A stretch of 64,000 bases of DNA from Apoda limacodes (Eukaryota > Arthropoda > Insecta > Lepidoptera > Limacodidae), in assembly GCA_946406115.1 (NCBI GenBank), contig OX291557.1:466501-530500 (forward strand), written 5' to 3'. Below the pieces are notes generated by a model, which was not told where the DNA came from, searched no databases, and worked only from the letters and a program-made list of their open reading frames with translations. Shown piece by piece: positions 33,188 to 44,623 of the stretch. Position 1 is the first letter of the stretch. Each line of letters opens with the position of its first letter. A program made the position numbers and the translations under genes.

Positions 33188-33373
33188 TAATCGGATTTAC
33201 AGTAAATAAATAAATTTACAATTCGTGACGTCGGGTCACGTGGTTGATAGGCATAGTTAACCGGTCTTATCTCACATTCGTAGATACAGTTTAGCTAATT
33301 ACTTACCCACTTTTTTTGTTGTTGCGGTTAAAATAGATTGGAATAAGTTTGTGTTTTAATTTAGTTATAAAAA
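33188..33373. other. Spacer before the 33.4-kb frame
   Basis: About 185 bp with no recognised feature; it may contain the 5' leader of the following frame. Confidence 0.4.
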
Positions 33374-33691
33374 ATGAAGTCATGCATCAAGGAGCTCTGG
33401 GCTATCTTAACGAATTTAGTGAAATGGTTCTCGTGCGCAGTAGGATTGGTTAAACGGGAGGATAGGATGTTTGCATTGAAGCAAAGAGCTTCACAGTTTC
33501 CGAGGAGAGTCAGTGAACTGGATCAGGTATATCAGGGTCTCTTATCGATAACGAATGATGAAACTATTCTGAAGGCGGCAAATCTCGATAATAATTTTTG
33601 TATGTCAGTAGTCGACGAGGTTAACGAGGCTGTGTCGACGTTAGAGACTAGCCTGCAGCCGACAAGTAGGAAGGAGGTTTCGGACCAATAA
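33374..33691 (+). CDS. Unrecognised frame, possibly BEL gag N-terminus
   Basis: 105 codons from an ATG at 33374 to a TAA, with helical, gag-like composition (FALKQRASQFPRRVSELDQV, then VVDEVNEAVSTLETSL). It lies just before a 5'-truncated LINE whose insertion would have cut it; BEL pol of the same strand resumes after that LINE at 35673. That fits the N-terminal part of a BEL gag. I do not recognise it with certainty, and it could be an unrelated small frame. No homologue elsewhere in the window. Confidence 0.35.
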   Translation: MKSCIKELWAILTNLVKWFSCAVGLVKREDRMFALKQRASQFPRRVSELDQVYQGLLSITNDETILKAANLDNNFCMSVVDEVNEAVSTLETSLQPTSRKEVSDQ

Positions 33692-33702
33692 TGCAACGAA
33701 TT

Positions 33703-35631
33703 AAAACGCAAATTAAATGCTGCCTCGAGGTTCAGTAAGAAAGCAACTGCCAGAGCAAAATTCCAATTCATCGGCAAAATAGGTGGGCGACTTGCGAGCT
33801 ATCCTTCTGGGAGTCGTGCTTTCTGGTCGCTTGCCAAAGCTGCCGAAGGGAACTTCTGCCAGTCGTCGTTACCACTACTGCGAAAGAGCGATGGTGACTT
33901 GGCCCATAGTGCTAAAGAGAAAGCCGATCTACTGGGCAGTCTCTTTGCCTCGAACTCGAATATGAACGATGAAGGCGCTGTACCACCTACTATACCGTGG
34001 TGCGGTAAGACCATGCCGGAAATCTCCATAACGCAGCGGGAGGTCAGGCGGGCGTTGCTCTCTCTAGACGTTCATAAGTCGAGTGGGCCAGACGGTATAC
34101 CAGCAGTGGTGCTTAAGCAGTGTGCTCCTGAGTTATGTCCTGTACTCATGCGCCTCTTCGCGCTTTCCTTCCACACTAGGCAATTTCCGTCTTCATGGAA
34201 GACTGCGAATGTGCACCCGGTGCCCAAAAAGGGCGATAGATCAGATCCATCGAATAACAGGCCTATCGCTATTACCTCTCTCCTCTCTAAGGTGATGGAG
34301 CGTGTGATCAACACACAGCTTCTAAGATACCTAGAAGTACACGATCTGGTCAGTGACCGTCAATATGGCTTTCGCCACGGTCGCTCGACTGGTGACCTTC
34401 TAGTGTATCTCACACACCGATGGGCACTAGCCATTGAGAGTCAGGGGGAGGCATTGGCATGTAGCCTGGACATAGCGAAGGCGTTCGATCGGGTCTGGCA
34501 CCGCGGTCTTCTATCGAAGTTGCCATCTTACGGAGTGCCCGAGGGTTTGTGCAAATGGGTGGCTAGCTTTTTGTCCGGCAGACGCATACGAACCGTAGTT
34601 GACGGTAGTTGCTCTGATAGCATGGACATTAATGCTGGTGTCCCGCAAGGCTCTGTGCTGTCTCCTACGCTGTTTCTACTGCATATCAATGACATGTTGG
34701 ACATCAACAACATACATTGCTATGCAGATGACAGTACTGGAGACGCTTTTTACACGGGTCGTGCAAACATCCCTCGATCCGTTGTGGAGGAAAACCGCGG
34801 AGAACTTGTGTCTCAAATCGAGACTACACTGTTCCAGGTCTCTGACTGGGGACGGGTAAACTTAGTCCGATTCAACCCTACAAAGACACAAGTGTGCCCG
34901 TTCACCGCTAAGAAAACTCCATTCACTGTAGTCCCACAATTCCAGAACACTCCCCTCTCCATCTCCAAGAGCATTGGGATCCTTGGACATCTCTCCAGCG
35001 ATGTTCAGTTCCGAGATCATTTACAAGATAAGGTGAAGCTGGCGTCCAAAAAACTTGGTGTACTTAACAGAGCGAAGCAGTACTTCACGTCGGGGCAAAG
35101 GTTGTTACTTTACAAGTTGCAAGTTCGGCCCCATATGGAGTACTGCTGCCATCTCTGGGCAGGTGCCCCGGATACCAGCTTGGCCCTTTTGACTCGGTTC
35201 AACGACGGGCTGTGAGAATTGTCGACGATTACAAACTCACTTGCGGTATCGAGCCCTTAAGTCTGAGGAGAGACTTTGCCTCACTGTGTGTGTTCTACCG
35301 CTTGTACAATGGGTTGTGTTCTGAGGAATTGTTCGAAATGATGCCCACGGCTACTTTCTACCATCGCACCGCTCGCCATCGGCAGGGAATTCATTCTCAC
35401 ACTTTAGAACCTAAATGGTCGCGTACAGTGCGGTTTCAGAGAAACTTCCTCCCGCGAACGCTTAAGTTGTGGAATGAGCTCCCTGCCAAGGTTTTCTGCA
35501 AGGACTACAGTATGGAGTTCTTTAAGAAAGAAGTTATTAGATTTCTGAAAGGTCGGCAACGCGCAAGTGATACCCCTGGTGTTGCAAGCGTCCAAGGCTA
35601 CGGTGACCGCTTACCATCAGGCGGGCCGTAA
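33703..35631 (+). pseudogene. LINE reverse transcriptase, one late frameshift
   Basis: The frame from 33703 shifts near 33785; the main frame 33899-35215 then has a later shift to 35212-35631. Motifs: KSSGPDGIPAVVLKQCAPEL, NRPIAITSLLSKVMERVIN, GFRHGRSTGDLL, SLDIAKAFDRVWH (motif A), NAGVPQGSVLSPTLFLLHIN, and CYADDSTGD (YADD kept). The C-terminal end is YYSMEFFKKEVIRFL-like (frame EFFKKEVIRFL). Apart from the frameshift near 35210 the palm is intact. Confidence 0.85.
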
Positions 35632-35672
35632 GCTTGTTTGCCACCTTAGTGGTATAAAAAAAAAAAAAAAAA
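33703..35672 (+). mobile_element. LINE with poly(A), family also at 21 and 55-60 kb
   Basis: 5'-truncated LINE on +. Homology to the - strand copy at 59.65 kb starts at AAAACGCAAATTAAATGCTG (33703). RT runs to 35631, then a short 3' UTR (GGCGGGCCGTAAGCTTG, GTGGTATAAAA) and a 16-bp poly(A) ending 35672. The 3' end is also found at 21101-21320 and 55243 onward. Confidence 0.88.
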
Positions 35673-36193
35673 GTCTTCTGCGGTGTCTCTGGATTGGCGT
35701 CACGTGCCAGGGTCCTTGAATCACTTGGATTGCGATTCACGGGGCCTGATTGCTTCGCAAATCATGAATCACCCGCTCTGGTGGGGTCCTGACTGGCTGG
35801 CCTCTCCTGAAGACATTTGGCCTTATACAGTTGTAAAGTTTGTTTACCCTCTGCCGGGGTTAAAGGTCTTTGCTGCTGAGCAGACTGTGGACACTTCACC
35901 GAATTTCAGTTCTCTCAACAAGCTCGTTGATGTTATCGGTTGGATTAAGAGGTTTCTCCACAACTTACGGAACAGGTCACAGCCAAGGTCGTCTTCAGTC
36001 TTGTCTCCTGAAGAGTGTCAGGATGCCCTTCTCACCTGTGTTCGACTGGTATAGGCCCAGTCGTTTGAAAAGTAAAGTCGTCTTCTCCGTTCAGAGGAAA
36101 TTGTGGGGAAGTCTTGCTCGTCTTCATTTGTTCCTAGACGAGTCGGAGTTTTTGCGAGTGGGTGGTAGGCTTCGTAACTTTTTGAGGACGTCC
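35673..36193 (+). pseudogene. pol: BEL/Pao pol fragment
   Basis: Begins right after the LINE poly(A) with SLDWRHVPGSLNHLDC, SRGLIASQIMNHPLWWG and PDWLASPEDIWPYT, then SSLNKLVDVIGWIKRFLH and DESEFLRVGGRLRNF. Same region as 25400-25900 of the other BEL element. It ends near 36193, where the next LINE region begins; about 145 bp of BEL sequence is missing between here and 39403. Confidence 0.82.
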
Positions 36194-36503
36194 GTGGTGA
36201 TAGTGTACGTGTTACATATCAATAATTCTTTAAAATTGGAAAAAAGTGATCATTTCATAAAAATAAAGTATCTCAACAGCTCAGATATTGAAATTAGTGG
36301 TGTATTGTTATCTTGTGATTTGTGTGTTGATAGGTGGTATAATAAGACAGTAAAATTTTTGGCAATCGGCAAATAACAATTTTGCTTAGTGGGTAGTTAT
36401 CTGGTGCTAAAGAATATTATACGATAAGTGAGGACATATCCGTCCGTGCGTCTAGTAGTTTCATAACCCAGCCAAGATTCAAACCACGGTTATCCTATCA
36501 AAC

Positions 36504-37450
36504 ATGTTGAAGTGCGGTGGATGCGGGAAGTTCATATCGTCAACAGATGGCGCCAAATGCGGAAAATGTTCACACGTTTATCACCGCGGGTGCGTAGGAC
36601 TTCCGGAGTCGGGTTCTATAAGTCAAAAGTGGATGTGTCCAGAGTGCAAAAAAATATACCAAGAGACAACAACCCAAGCACGCCTGTGCGAGGACTTTCT
36701 AGTACAGAATCGAAACCCGCAACTACGGTAACTACAGTTAACGACAACTTAGAGCTGTCGGCCAAAATGTCTGTGTTTTGGACAAAGCTAGTAATGCTGC
36801 TGACGAGTGCAAAACTGAAATTGGGCGAGAAATTAGATTATTTCGCGAAGAAATGAAAGGCTTTCGAGACGATATAAAATTGCTTCGCTCGAGTTAAAAA
36901 ACTCTTTATCCGCTAATAACTTGCGGTTGGCCGTATTGGAGACTAAAGTGGAGAGTTTAGAATGCCAAACAGAGGAAAAAACTTCAAGTAAAATTTCTGC
37001 ATTGGAATCTGTTTTTTAATTGCACGAATTAAAAACGGACTTAAACGAGAGAGATCAAGAGTTAATAGAGAGCGATAATGAAATTTCAAATATCCCAACA
37101 GTGTAGAAAACCCGGTTCATTTAACCATGGCGATCGCAATGAAGTTAGGGATGAACATAGATGATCGGGACATCGTGCTTGTGGAGCGCGTAGGGGCGCG
37201 TCGGGGGCGAGGGCCACCACCGGCGATCTCGGCGTGCCCGGGGACCCGCAACCGTTCTACGTCAACGAGAGACTGACGCGGACCAACCGGCAATTGTTCT
37301 TCTCGGCACGAGAAGGTGCTCGCCGACTTTAGTGGAAGTTTATCTGGACCAGGAGGGGCCGGATCTATGCTAGGCAGGCACCGGGAAAGGCCGCTATTTG
37401 GTTACGATCTGAGCAGGATATTCACCGGGTTTTTGGTACCAACGCAGTTA
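36504..37450 (+). pseudogene. LINE ORF1 with PHD finger
   Basis: Starts MLKCGGCGKFISS and gives a zinc finger with spacing C-X2-C, C-X2-C, H-X2-C, C-X2-C (CGGCGKF, CGKCSHVYHRGC, MCPECKK), that is a PHD-type finger at residues 4-50. After frame changes a coiled-coil part (near 36800-37080) and a C-terminal part with NPVHLTMAIAMKLGMNIDDR (37115-37170) follow, as in LINE ORF1 proteins. PHD fingers are known in CR1-type ORF1. Broken by several frameshifts. Confidence 0.7.
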
Positions 37451-38079
37451 GCGATGCATGTTTATGCAAATGATCATAGGTTACTCGTATTTTTACTTAA
37501 CAATAATACTAAAAAAATCTTTATGTTTCTTTGTTCAACAATAGTCCTAATAGTTAATACAGCAGGGCTCATAAGTTGTCTTTTTATTTATATATTATTA
37601 CTATTGTAGGAAAGTATTGGACGCTCAGTCATACTACTGCGAATTTCAAATTTAAGAAAATAAAAATATAATTTAGGTATGTTTATGTATTAATTTTAGC
37701 TTATGGAATAAGATATGGAATGTCAGTAATGTGCATCTTATGATTTTTGATTTTTTTTAACAAATACCACGGATTTAAAACTTGTGTCTCTCTATGTAAA
37801 TTAAACATTGTGTTGTGTCTCATGCACTATTGGTACATTAAATGTAGTTATATTTTTATGTATGTTTTATGAAGTTAAGTTCATTTTTGAAAATTATTTA
37901 TACATATAAAACTTTTGTCAAGGTATGTAATTTTATAAATGTTATCTAATTTTGTTTGTTTTATTTTTTATGTAATAAGTAACAAATCTTATAAGTTGTT
38001 AAAAAGGACTCTGGGCATGGCTACCGGTTTTAGTATGACTAATTATTATTCAAGATGTCGAAAAAAGTAAAAAAAACTA
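37451..38079. other. AT-rich stretch between ORF1 and endonuclease
   Basis: No coding sequence recognised in about 600 bp. It separates ORF1 and endonuclease more than usual, so a small insertion or non-coding spacer is likely. Confidence 0.45.
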
Positions 38080-38397
38080 AAATTTATCACCACTGTGGAC
38101 CAGCACGGGGTTGATTTATTAGCTATAAACGAGACCTGGCTCCGCGAAGGTGAAGAAGGGCGCGCCCCCGTTGTACCCAGTGGTAAACGCCAACGTGGTG
38201 GTGGAGTAGGATTCTATATTCGTAAGAACTTGAAGGTGCGAGTCTGCAACCATCCTCCTGCTCCATCAATTGAACAAATGTGGTTCAGCTTAAAAATTAA
38301 CTCTACTGAGTTAGTTATTGGAACTGGATACCGTCCACCATGGCAGGACGTGGTCACACTTCTCGATGCTATAACTGACTCGGTAACCTCTTTTTAA
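38080..38397 (+). pseudogene. LINE endonuclease, N-terminal part
   Basis: DLLAINETWLREG holds the conserved ETWL (catalytic Glu). GGGVGFYIRKNLK and VIGTGYRPP follow, the standard order of the endonuclease. It ends at a stop after TDSVTSF before the GDxN and SDH motifs, so about half the domain is missing. The next recognisable text is the linker to RT near 38450. Confidence 0.75.
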
Positions 38398-38439
38398 AAG
38401 TGTGATGAAATAATTATATACTTAATATTAATATGAAAA

Positions 38440-39238
38440 ATGATAACAATAAGTCCATAAAAAATACTACAAAGATTTAAAAAACATAGGAAATACAGCT
38501 ATTTTTAATGAAAAACGAGCTTATTTTGAACAACATATAAACAAAAATAAAAATGACTCGAAAACGCTCTGGAAAAATCTTAAGTCGACAGTGATTCGTA
38601 AACACGCTGAAAGATCCTTACCTGTACATTTTGACAATCCAGACGACTTGAATAGGCATTTTCTTAATGTCAGGTACATTAAACTTTAAATTAACTAAAA
38701 AAATTAGAGACAACGTCGAGATATCCAATCTGACCTATTATGAATTTCACAGGTTTGGATGTTCTAATTTTAGCCTAAAACCAGTGACGATTGACACAGT
38801 TGCTCGAATAATAAAAGGGCTACATTCGAATGCTCAGGGAGTAGATCGAATAAGCTTATCAATGTTGTTGCTGACACTACCACAAACTCTAGAAGTCATT
38901 ACCCACATAGTTAATGAGTCGCTTACTTCCTCTTTGTTTCCCGATCTATGGAAGTTAGCTATTGTAAGACCTATGCCCAAAATAATTCTGTCCTTATATC
39001 AGAACTTCGACCTATTATAACCTTTTGCCTAACATTTCGAAGATTGTAGAAAAGAAACAGGTTTCTGAACAGGTCACTTTGTACATGGAGGAAAACAATA
39101 TTTTACCATCTCTGCAGTCTGGTTTTCGGAAAGGTTACAGCACAACCTCTGCACTGCTAAATGAAGTCGACAACATATTAAATGCTCAAGACAAAGGCAT
39201 GGGCACAATATTTGCTATACTAGATATTTTTTATTCAT
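38440..39238 (+). pseudogene. LINE RT, N-terminal half
   Basis: The N-terminal RT extension from 38440 is degenerate (YFEQHINKNKN, SLPVHFDNPDDL). 38667-39020 has IIKGLHSNAQGVDRISLSML and FPDLWKLAIVRPMPK (fingers). 39025-39238 has NISKIVEKKQVSEQV and LQSGFRKGYSTTSALL, ending GMGTIFAILD where motif A should continue. Two frameshifts; truncated at 39238. Confidence 0.75.
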
Positions 39239-39402
39239 AGAAATATATAATAATTTACGTTTTGTTGTATGTGTGTAATTATCTGATTATGTCTGATTGT
39301 GCCACTTATATATAATGTTAAATAATAATTTCATAAAAGGCACTTAACATAATATGTTAGATTACATTTGTTTTTTATTCTTGTTTTACATACAATAAAG
39401 CA

Positions 39403-40022
39403 GCGAGATTTCTGGATTTTGTCCGCCAGACGAGCAGCTCGGAGGGTCATCTTTAAATGTATCGCTTGTTATAGGTTAAAGGGCCCAGCCACAAATGGGT
39501 GACTTGCCGTCCGATCGTGTCCAACCAGCTCAACCTTCCGCTAAGGTTGGGTTGGATTTCGCAGGTCCGTTTTTGGTGAAGACGTCAAGTGTTCGCAATG
39601 CCAGACAGGTTAAGGCCTATTCCTGCGTCTTCGTCTCTTTGTTTTCCAAGGCTGTGCATCTGGAGCTCGTTTCAGCCTTGTCTACGGTGGCCTTTGTCGC
39701 ATGCCTGTCGCGGTTTGTCAGTCGGCGTGGTCTCGCTCATTTAATTCGCTCGGACTGTGGCACAAACTTTCAGGGTACAGATCGATATCTGAAGGAGGTC
39801 CTTCAGTTTTTGTCGGACAATCACACGTGTATTGACTCGGAGTTGTCCAAACGGGGCGTGACTTGGATTTTTGATCCTCCCGGCTATCCTTCGTGGGGCG
39901 GTATTTTCGAAGTAGCTATCAAGGTCGCCAAAACTCACCTCCGTCATGTGATTGGTAAAACAGTCCTCACGTTTGAAGAATTACAAACGTTATTTTGCAA
40001 TGTCGAAGCGGTGTTATTTCTA
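39403..40022 (+). pseudogene. pol: BEL/Pao integrase fragment
   Basis: Upstream zinc-binding part near 39403-39490 (frame RFLDFVRQTSSS-like), then in the 39495 frame: GLDFAGPFLVKTSSVRNA (first Asp), FVSLFSKAVHLELVS, RSDCGTNFQG (second Asp) and PSWGGIFEVAIKVAKTHL (Glu). This copy keeps the integrase core that the 24.5-29.2 kb element has lost. Cut near 40022 by a LINE on the opposite strand, so the frame after CNVEAVL is not BEL. Confidence 0.85.
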
Positions 40023-40033
40023 CAGTTAACTTA

Positions 40034-41500
40034 TTATAAAAATTTTACACCGCTTCCCATAAATGATTTGTTGGCTTTAGTAAGCCTAAACTTTGGCATA
40101 GCAAGTTTATTTTTATTTCTCGTATTTAAGTTGTGCTTATCACTGTTCATCGGAAATTGGGATTTATTTTTACGGACAAACATAATATTTTCATAGATAT
40201 ATTGACACGGTACCGTTAGAATATTTATTTCTTTAAAAACATCCCTGAGAGAGTCTCGGCTTCCTTGCTCATAAATGCTTCGTACTGCCCTTTTTTGTAA
40301 TATAAATATGGTTTGAATATCAGCAGCAGAACCCCATAGCAAAATACCATATGACATGATACTGTGGAAATAAGCAAAGTAAACAAGTCTTGCTGTAGTT
40401 ATGTCAGTCAATTGCATGATTTTCCTCACCGCAAAAGAACTAAGTTTACCTGCTAGTACTGTAATTTGTGGACCCCACTGCAATTTTGAGTTAATAGTTA
40501 TACCTAAGAAGACAGTTTTATCAACTAATTCTAATTTTTCATTGTTTAATACCAGATTTCTATTAATTTGGATTACATTAGGTAGTGAAAACTTTATGCG
40601 TTTTGTTTTATTAGCATTAAGTACAAGATTATTAACAGTAAACCAGTTTGAAATTTTTATAAGGTGTCTATTTATGTCATTCGAATTGTCGTGTTTCCTG
40701 TTCACTTTAAACAATAATGAAGTGTCATCTGCAAATAATACTATCTCTGTAAACTTTTGCACCATAAAGGGTAAGTCATTTATATATACTAAAAACAAGA
40801 AAGGCCCTAATATTGACCCTTGTGAGACACCTAGTTGCACTAGAGATCACTGAGATTGAGTACCATTTATAACCACTTTTTGAATTCTATTGCTTAAGTA
40901 TGATTCTACAAGTTCAAGGGATTTCTAACACCATAATATTTTAGTTTAGCTAACAACGTATGATGATCGACACAATAAAACGCCTTCGATAAGTCGCAAA
41001 ACACGCCAACGAAATCCTGGAACCTCCCATGCTGCGAGAATGTGCTTCATAAGCAAGGCTCCAGCATCAGTAGTTGAGCGTCCCCTGGTAAAACTGATAA
41101 AATATTCAGTATTTTTCAGATTAAGCATTTTAAATGTTGTGATAATTATTTGGGGATCCACATGTTTAAATTTAAAGTTAACATTACACTCAGTAACACT
41201 GTCCTTTAGAATAGATTCAGCAGCTTGGCAAGATGAAGTTAAGGATTCAGTTATTTTTGATGGTATTTCACCAAAGAAATTTTCAAAAATTTGGGCAACT
41301 TTTTCGTCATTATCAATTAAACCAGAGTCTGTTTTGATATTAAAGTTCTGTTCACGAACCTTTGATCTACCAGTTTCATTATTGATCACATTCCAAACAG
41401 TTTTAATCACATTATCAGATGATTTAATTTTACTGCTTATGTGACTTTGCAACATGACAAACTGATTTAAAAAATTTTGAATACTTTTTGACATTTTCAT
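40034..41500 (-). pseudogene. LINE reverse transcriptase
   Basis: Two main frames, 41500-40946 and 40840-40034. First: VIKTVWNVINNETGRSKV, then a fingers part and FISFTRGRSTTDAGALL near 41075. A short bridge at 40946-40850 has FCDLSKAF-like text on - (catalytic motif A region). Second: GVSQGSILGPFLFLVYINDL and LFADDTSLL (FADD kept), LGITINSKLQWGPQI and RAVRSIYEQGSRDSLRDVF. The first frame also jumps to a non-RT tail after MKHILAAWEV. Broken but otherwise well kept. Confidence 0.82.
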
Positions 41501-42541
41501 TAAGGCTTGGATCGCGCATAAGCGATTTTAGTGAATATAATTAATAAAGTCTATCTCTGCTTATTTTAATTCCTTTTGTAGCCCAATCGTTAAATTGAGG
41601 CCTGTAATTGCATCTTATTGTCTTAGTTTTAAAAATGTTGTTGAAAGTTTTATTCACTGACTGGAAAAAGTTTTTATATAAATTGTTAACATCTTTTTTA
41701 GGCTCAAGCGCAGGCAAGATTTTTCCAAATAACTATTTATCCGAGGAACAGTGATTGGCCTACATATAATCTCCTTGTCTAATTCCGAACAAGTTATGGC
41801 AAAGCTAGCACTTTGAACACAATTTCATCGGATTTCAGACAACTTATAATGTTTTTATCTAAATATTCATAGGTACAGAATATGTTATCTAAGCATGTTG
41901 CAGTTGTTTCAGTTATTCTTGTAGGCTCTAGAAAGAGATTTTCCAAGTTAAATGAATAAATCTACGTTTAAATCACCACATATTACAACCTTGTTTTTGC
42001 TTGTAGTGACTAGCTTTAGAACATTCTCCATTACATTTTCAAACTCAGAGAAATTTGTAGAAGGTGGCCTATAGACACAGACAATTATATATTTTTCAAG
42101 TTCTACACTAGATAATTCAATTAATTTTTCAACTGAAAGTGCAACAACATCTCTATGTTCTTTTATTTTGAATTTACTATTTACTGGAATTAATGAACCT
42201 CCTCGAATATGGTTTTCTCTGTTGTAACATCTAGAAACTTTCTCATGTGATTTTAACTAGTGTTCTGTTATAATTTTTTTAATAAATAATTCAATTTGTA
42301 ATTCTTTGCCAAGGAAGCCTTGAATATTTTGATGAAATTAATGAAAAAATTAAGTACATTATGCTTCCTCTTTGTCACTGAACTCAGTTTAAAGCATTAA
42401 GAGCCACCTCACTATTAGTAACACTACTAACAGTATCAGTGTTGTCCAAGTAGATATCTACAGAAGAGTTAAAAATATTACATGCTAACAAAGTAGCCAG
42501 TCGTCGCTTACAATACTTACATAGATACAAGGTACCTGTAG
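41501..42541 (-). pseudogene. LINE endonuclease, degenerate
   Basis: On -, about 42090-41960 gives IIVCVYRPPSTNFSEFENVM then VVICGDLNVDL, with the catalytic GDLN intact, followed at once by a stop. Upstream (42250-42130) and downstream (41900-41560) text is heavily mutated, and no single frame covers the domain. Confidence 0.65.
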
Positions 42542-43201
42542 TCAATATAAAACTAGAAAAAACTTATTTATGTCAAACAAATAAAAATTATCATTTTTAC
42601 ATGTCAAATTGTACAAGACATTATTTAATTTATGGATATGTTGGTTTTGTTTATGTGACAGTTTTTTTGAAAAAGGAAAAGTGCAAATAACAATTTTTTT
42701 GACTCCTAAATTTGAGAGAAGATCATAAGATTTTATTAAGTCCTGCGTTGTAACTCCAAAACTATTGCCTACAAATAATATAATAGTACAGTCTTTATCA
42801 TATTTTCTGCCAGCTATTGAGTTCATAATTCGCCTGTATGTAGTATCGGGGGTACATATGTTAAGAACAGTATGGTTCAATTTATTATTCAAAATATGAC
42901 CTAACCCTATACCTACTCTATCGGAGAACATTATAGTTTTTTCATCTACATTGTAACACTGAGGTGAGTCCTGATCCACAAAAACACTTCCCTGAAGTTG
43001 AGAGGGATGTACAGGAGTTATACTAGTATGCTCAATACTAGCTTGACTCTGCTCTTTACTTGGTGACAAGGGTTGCAATGCACATGATTGATTGCTTACT
43101 GTCAAACTGGGTTTCTGTAGTTCTATGTTCCATGTTGATTTACGTGTTAAGCATTTAAATCGTTCATAGTTATAATTACTCACTTCAATTAATTTATTCA
43201 T
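42542..43201 (-). pseudogene. LINE ORF1 part, possibly esterase-like
   Basis: 219 open codons on -, starting MNKLIEVSNYNYERFK, a low-complexity serine- and proline-rich middle (about residues 40-80), then IMFSDRVGIGLGHILNN, TIILFVGNSFGVTTQDLI and KKIVICTFPFSKKLSHKQNQ. The D-rich opening, the GNxxG-type loop and late histidines resemble SGNH-type esterases, which occur in CR1 ORF1 proteins. The resemblance is visual only. The frame ends just before the endonuclease region. Confidence 0.5.
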
Positions 43202-43319
43202 GGCCGAAATATGCTCATTTATTTCTAATTTAGCAGAATTATAACTTTTACAAACTGTTTCTAAAGAGATTTGTAGCTGTTTTATTTTTACTTGAAGTCA
43301 AGTGTTCTCGGTTTCATTT

Positions 43320-43930
43320 TTCAATTTGCTTCGCAATACTTATTTTATAAGCGGTAAAGATTTGAAAAACGCTTTGTTTTTTTTTATCATGAGTTTTGTT
43401 CTACATATTTTTTTATTTTATTTGCTCCTTTCATAATACATGGAGACAACAAATTGTCACTGTCACTTAAGGATGTTAGGTCAATAGTGACCATTGGCTT
43501 AATTACTGATTTGGCACATATCAGCTCGTCATATAAATTAAGAGTTTTATTTTTTTTTACTATCCGGCTGTATTTCTTCCATTGACTGAATGTGGTGACA
43601 TGCCTCAGCTAACTGTTTTTCAAGCTCCTGAATCTTGTTTAAGGCACTTTCATATTCATGTTGACATTGATCAAATGAATTGACAATTTATTGCAATTGA
43701 TCTCGATGATCTCTCGAGCATCTACGGGATGCTCACATTGTATGTCAAGCTCAGCAAGTGCATTTTTCAATCTGGTATTTTTGCTGATAACATTTTGAAT
43801 TTCAATTTCCCTATCTTCTCTTTCTTGAATGAGTTTGTTACATAGTTATTTTGATTCTTTTAACTCTTTAAATGCTATTTGAATTCTTTTTTCTAAGTTC
43901 CGTGCATTGAGTTTGCTTCGGGTCATCATT
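43320..43930 (-). pseudogene. LINE ORF1 coiled-coil part
   Basis: On - from MMTRSKLNARNLEKR (43930): a strongly charged, heptad-like sequence (RIQIAFKELKESK, a stop, LIQEREDREIEIQNVISK, NTRLKNALAELDIQCEH). Several stops and shifts. It precedes the 43201-42542 frame of the same LINE and is its probable N-terminus. Confidence 0.55.
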
Positions 43931-44609
43931 TTCACAGCAACTGGAATAGCTATGGACAAGAGAGTAACTGTGCAACTACTGTACTTGGTGAGCCTACCTA
44001 GATTTTAATTTGATAACCAAGTTGTAGAAGGCCTCTTTTACACTTTTAAGTAAAATCCTGTCATCAGTTTCACTTTTACTATAACTTAATGTTAACTAAG
44101 CAAAAGGACACCACAGGGACAGTTGTTTTGTGTGTTTATAAATTTTATGCAAGTAATTAGTTGGTTGGGTAATTCTTTACTTTCCAAGAACGTGAGATTT
44201 TTACGTAATAAAAATTTCTATTGATAGAATACCACATTTATATACAAAGATGAAAATCAGAAACTCTCGGAGGACACTAGTTTTTTCGGAAAACTTACAT
44301 AAGGCTGCGCCCTATTTGAATGTGCATTTTCACTGTCCTATTGCAAGTTTCAGACTGGAAAAAAATAACATGGCTTTCAACATTCTTTAAGTAGTTAGTT
44401 ACTGTATTCATTTTAACTCGTTTTCCTATTTTTAATTCAAAACTCTTTATCAACTAGTATATGTTTAACAGCGAGTGGAGGGACGGGATTTGCTAAAGAC
44501 CACCCACTATCTCAAGGTCTTTGGCTGCTACATAAGCCTTAAGCAAAATAAGCGTACCAGGATTGTGGCAAGTGGAAGTTCTTAGCCTTTACCTACCACT
44601 TTGTAAAAC
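43931..44609. other. Unassigned spacer
   Basis: About 680 bp without recognised coding sequence, between a LINE and the 44.6-kb palindrome. Confidence 0.5.
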
Positions 44610-44623
44610 ACGCGTTATGTTAT

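Larger units (their letters stand above)
36194..39402 (+). mobile_element. LINE with PHD-finger ORF1 (CR1-like), internally deleted
   Basis: + strand LINE with ORF1 (36504-37450), part of the endonuclease (38080-38397) and the N-terminal half of RT (38440-39238). It breaks off inside RT motif A and lacks the rest, so it is truncated at the 3' side, which is unusual for a LINE. Stretches 36194-36500 and 39240-39402 could be its UTRs or other sequence. Both ends adjoin BEL pieces. Confidence 0.72.
40033..43930 (-). mobile_element. LINE (CR1-like), lacking its 3' end
   Basis: - strand LINE of about 3.9 kb: coiled-coil ORF1 (43930-43320), a possible esterase-like segment (43201-42542), endonuclease (about 42250-41900) and RT (41500-40034). 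It ends at 40033 in the middle of the C-terminal coding tail (KFL), whereas its relative at 17830-18515 continues. Loss of the 3' end is atypical and implies deletion or recombination with the BEL piece. Confidence 0.8.

Noticed and set aside
39240..39402. LTR of the BEL element
   Set aside because: No TGT..ACA ends and no matching copy; more likely UTR or spacer between LINE and BEL fragment.
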